Of a stretch of DNA of 5,176 nt, positions 4,898 to 5,176 are shown one piece after another (the first letter of the stretch is position 1; each line of letters opens with the position of its first letter). Made by a program: the position numbers and the translations under genes. The stretch spans positions 11,613-16,788 of the forward strand of contig DAQB01000109.1 in the NCBI GenBank assembly GCA_002502705.1, written 5' to 3'. The stretch comes from Thermoplasmatales archaeon UBA582 (GTDB lineage Archaea > Thermoplasmatota > Thermoplasmata > Thermoplasmatales > Thermoplasmataceae). Below the pieces are notes generated by a model, which worked only from the letters and a program-made list of their open reading frames with translations, had not been told where the DNA came from and searched no databases.

Positions 4898-5176
4898 GTT
4901 CAGGATATATCCGTCGTATGCACAGATCGGCATCCTGAACTCCACCCTCAATCTATCTCGGGAACTCTACAATGCGATGCTTCAGCAGCGAATATACGCT
5001 TACAGATCCGGAAGGAGGGTGAACTACAATTCACAGCAGGACGAAATACCTGCAATAAAGGAAAGATTTCCGGAATACCGAAGCATCCACTCGCTTGTCG
5101 TACAGGACATTGCAAGGAGATTGGATAAAGCATACGACAACTTCTTCAGAAGGGTGAGGGAAAAGAAACAGGGTAA
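4884..5176 (+). CDS. tnpB: RNA-guided nuclease TnpB (IS605 OrfB), N-terminal part, cut by window edge
   Basis: The frame is open from ATG 4884 to the window edge, giving 97 residues of a protein usually about 370-430 long. The N-terminus matches the OrfB/TnpB helix-turn-helix region (PF12323): FRFRIYPSYAQ (4-14), a helix with LSRELYNAML (24-33), then QRIYAYRSGRR (35-45), FPEYRSIHSLVVQDIARRLDKAYDNFFRR (62-90). TnpB is the ancestor of Cas12 and is a DNA endonuclease guided by an RNA (omega RNA, reRNA) encoded at the right end of the element; it helps retain the transposon after excision. The RuvC catalytic residues, zinc-binding cysteines and guide RNA lie beyond the window, so integrity cannot be judged. 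It is translated from its own strong Shine-Dalgarno with a 14-base overlap of tnpA. Confidence 0.9.
   Translation, partial: MRTFRFRIYPSYAQIGILNSTLNLSRELYNAMLQQRIYAYRSGRRVNYNSQQDEIPAIKERFPEYRSIHSLVVQDIARRLDKAYDNFFRRVREKKQG

Larger units (their letters stand above)
4391..5176 (+). mobile_element. IS200/IS605-type insertion sequence, left part only
   Basis: The element contains a subterminal left-end hairpin (4408-4429), tnpA for a Y1 HUH transposase, and the 5' part of tnpB, the usual IS605 order with both genes in the same direction. Such elements have no terminal inverted repeats and make no target duplication, so the boundary cannot be read directly. I placed the left edge after TTTAA (4386-4390), about 17 bases before the hairpin, because these elements insert 3' of a short T-rich target; this is a guess within a few tens of bases. 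The right end is outside the window. With tnpA intact, the copy could still move or have been active recently. Confidence 0.8.

Noticed and set aside
4948..5133. Minus-strand open frame of 61 codons
   Set aside because: It is antisense to tnpB, whose plus-strand translation matches the OrfB N-terminal region residue by residue.
1..5176. CRISPR array, tRNA or rRNA genes
   Set aside because: No regularly spaced direct repeats, cloverleaf-like blocks or rRNA-like GC-rich conserved stretches were seen on either strand.

Overview
This window looks like an archaeal chromosome segment, most likely from an acidophilic Thermoplasmatales-type lineage (Thermoplasma, Ferroplasma or Cuniculiplasma relatives). 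The reasons are an archaea-specific DUF211 gene, AT-rich TATA-like boxes about 24-27 bases before start codons with no Shine-Dalgarno (leaderless genes), heavy use of AGA/AGG and ATA codons, and small tightly packed genes. The genus is an inference, not a demonstration.

Layout. Positions 1-821 (minus) hold most of an esterase-like alpha/beta hydrolase that runs off the left edge. Its fold signature is well kept, but glycine sits where the catalytic serine is expected. Divergent from it is a small unrecognised protein (902-1246, plus). Converging on that is a two-gene minus-strand operon: a DUF211 protein (1779-2066) whose stop overlaps the GTG start of a five-helix VIT1/CCC1-like membrane protein (1258-1782). 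After an AT-rich gap with two TATA boxes comes an unrecognised four-helix membrane protein (2237-2722, plus). It converges on a calcineurin-like metallophosphoesterase (2737-3450, minus). Divergent from the phosphoesterase, across an 87-base promoter region, is an aldose 1-epimerase-like protein (3538-4371, plus).

The right end is the left part of an IS200/IS605-type element: a GNRA-looped hairpin (4408-4429), an intact Y1 transposase tnpA (4475-4897), and the start of tnpB (from 4884). tnpB overlaps tnpA by 14 bases and has a strong Shine-Dalgarno. The element lies just after the epimerase stop codon and does not break that gene. Its right end and the rest of tnpB are outside the window.

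Apart from the DUF211/membrane pair and tnpA/tnpB, neighbouring genes are divergent or convergent, so they are probably separate transcription units with no obvious shared pathway. I saw no tRNA, rRNA or CRISPR array. No complete novel system is evident. The items most worth a second look are the hydrolase lacking its nucleophile, the coupled DUF211/VIT1-like pair, and the structure of the transposon's left end.
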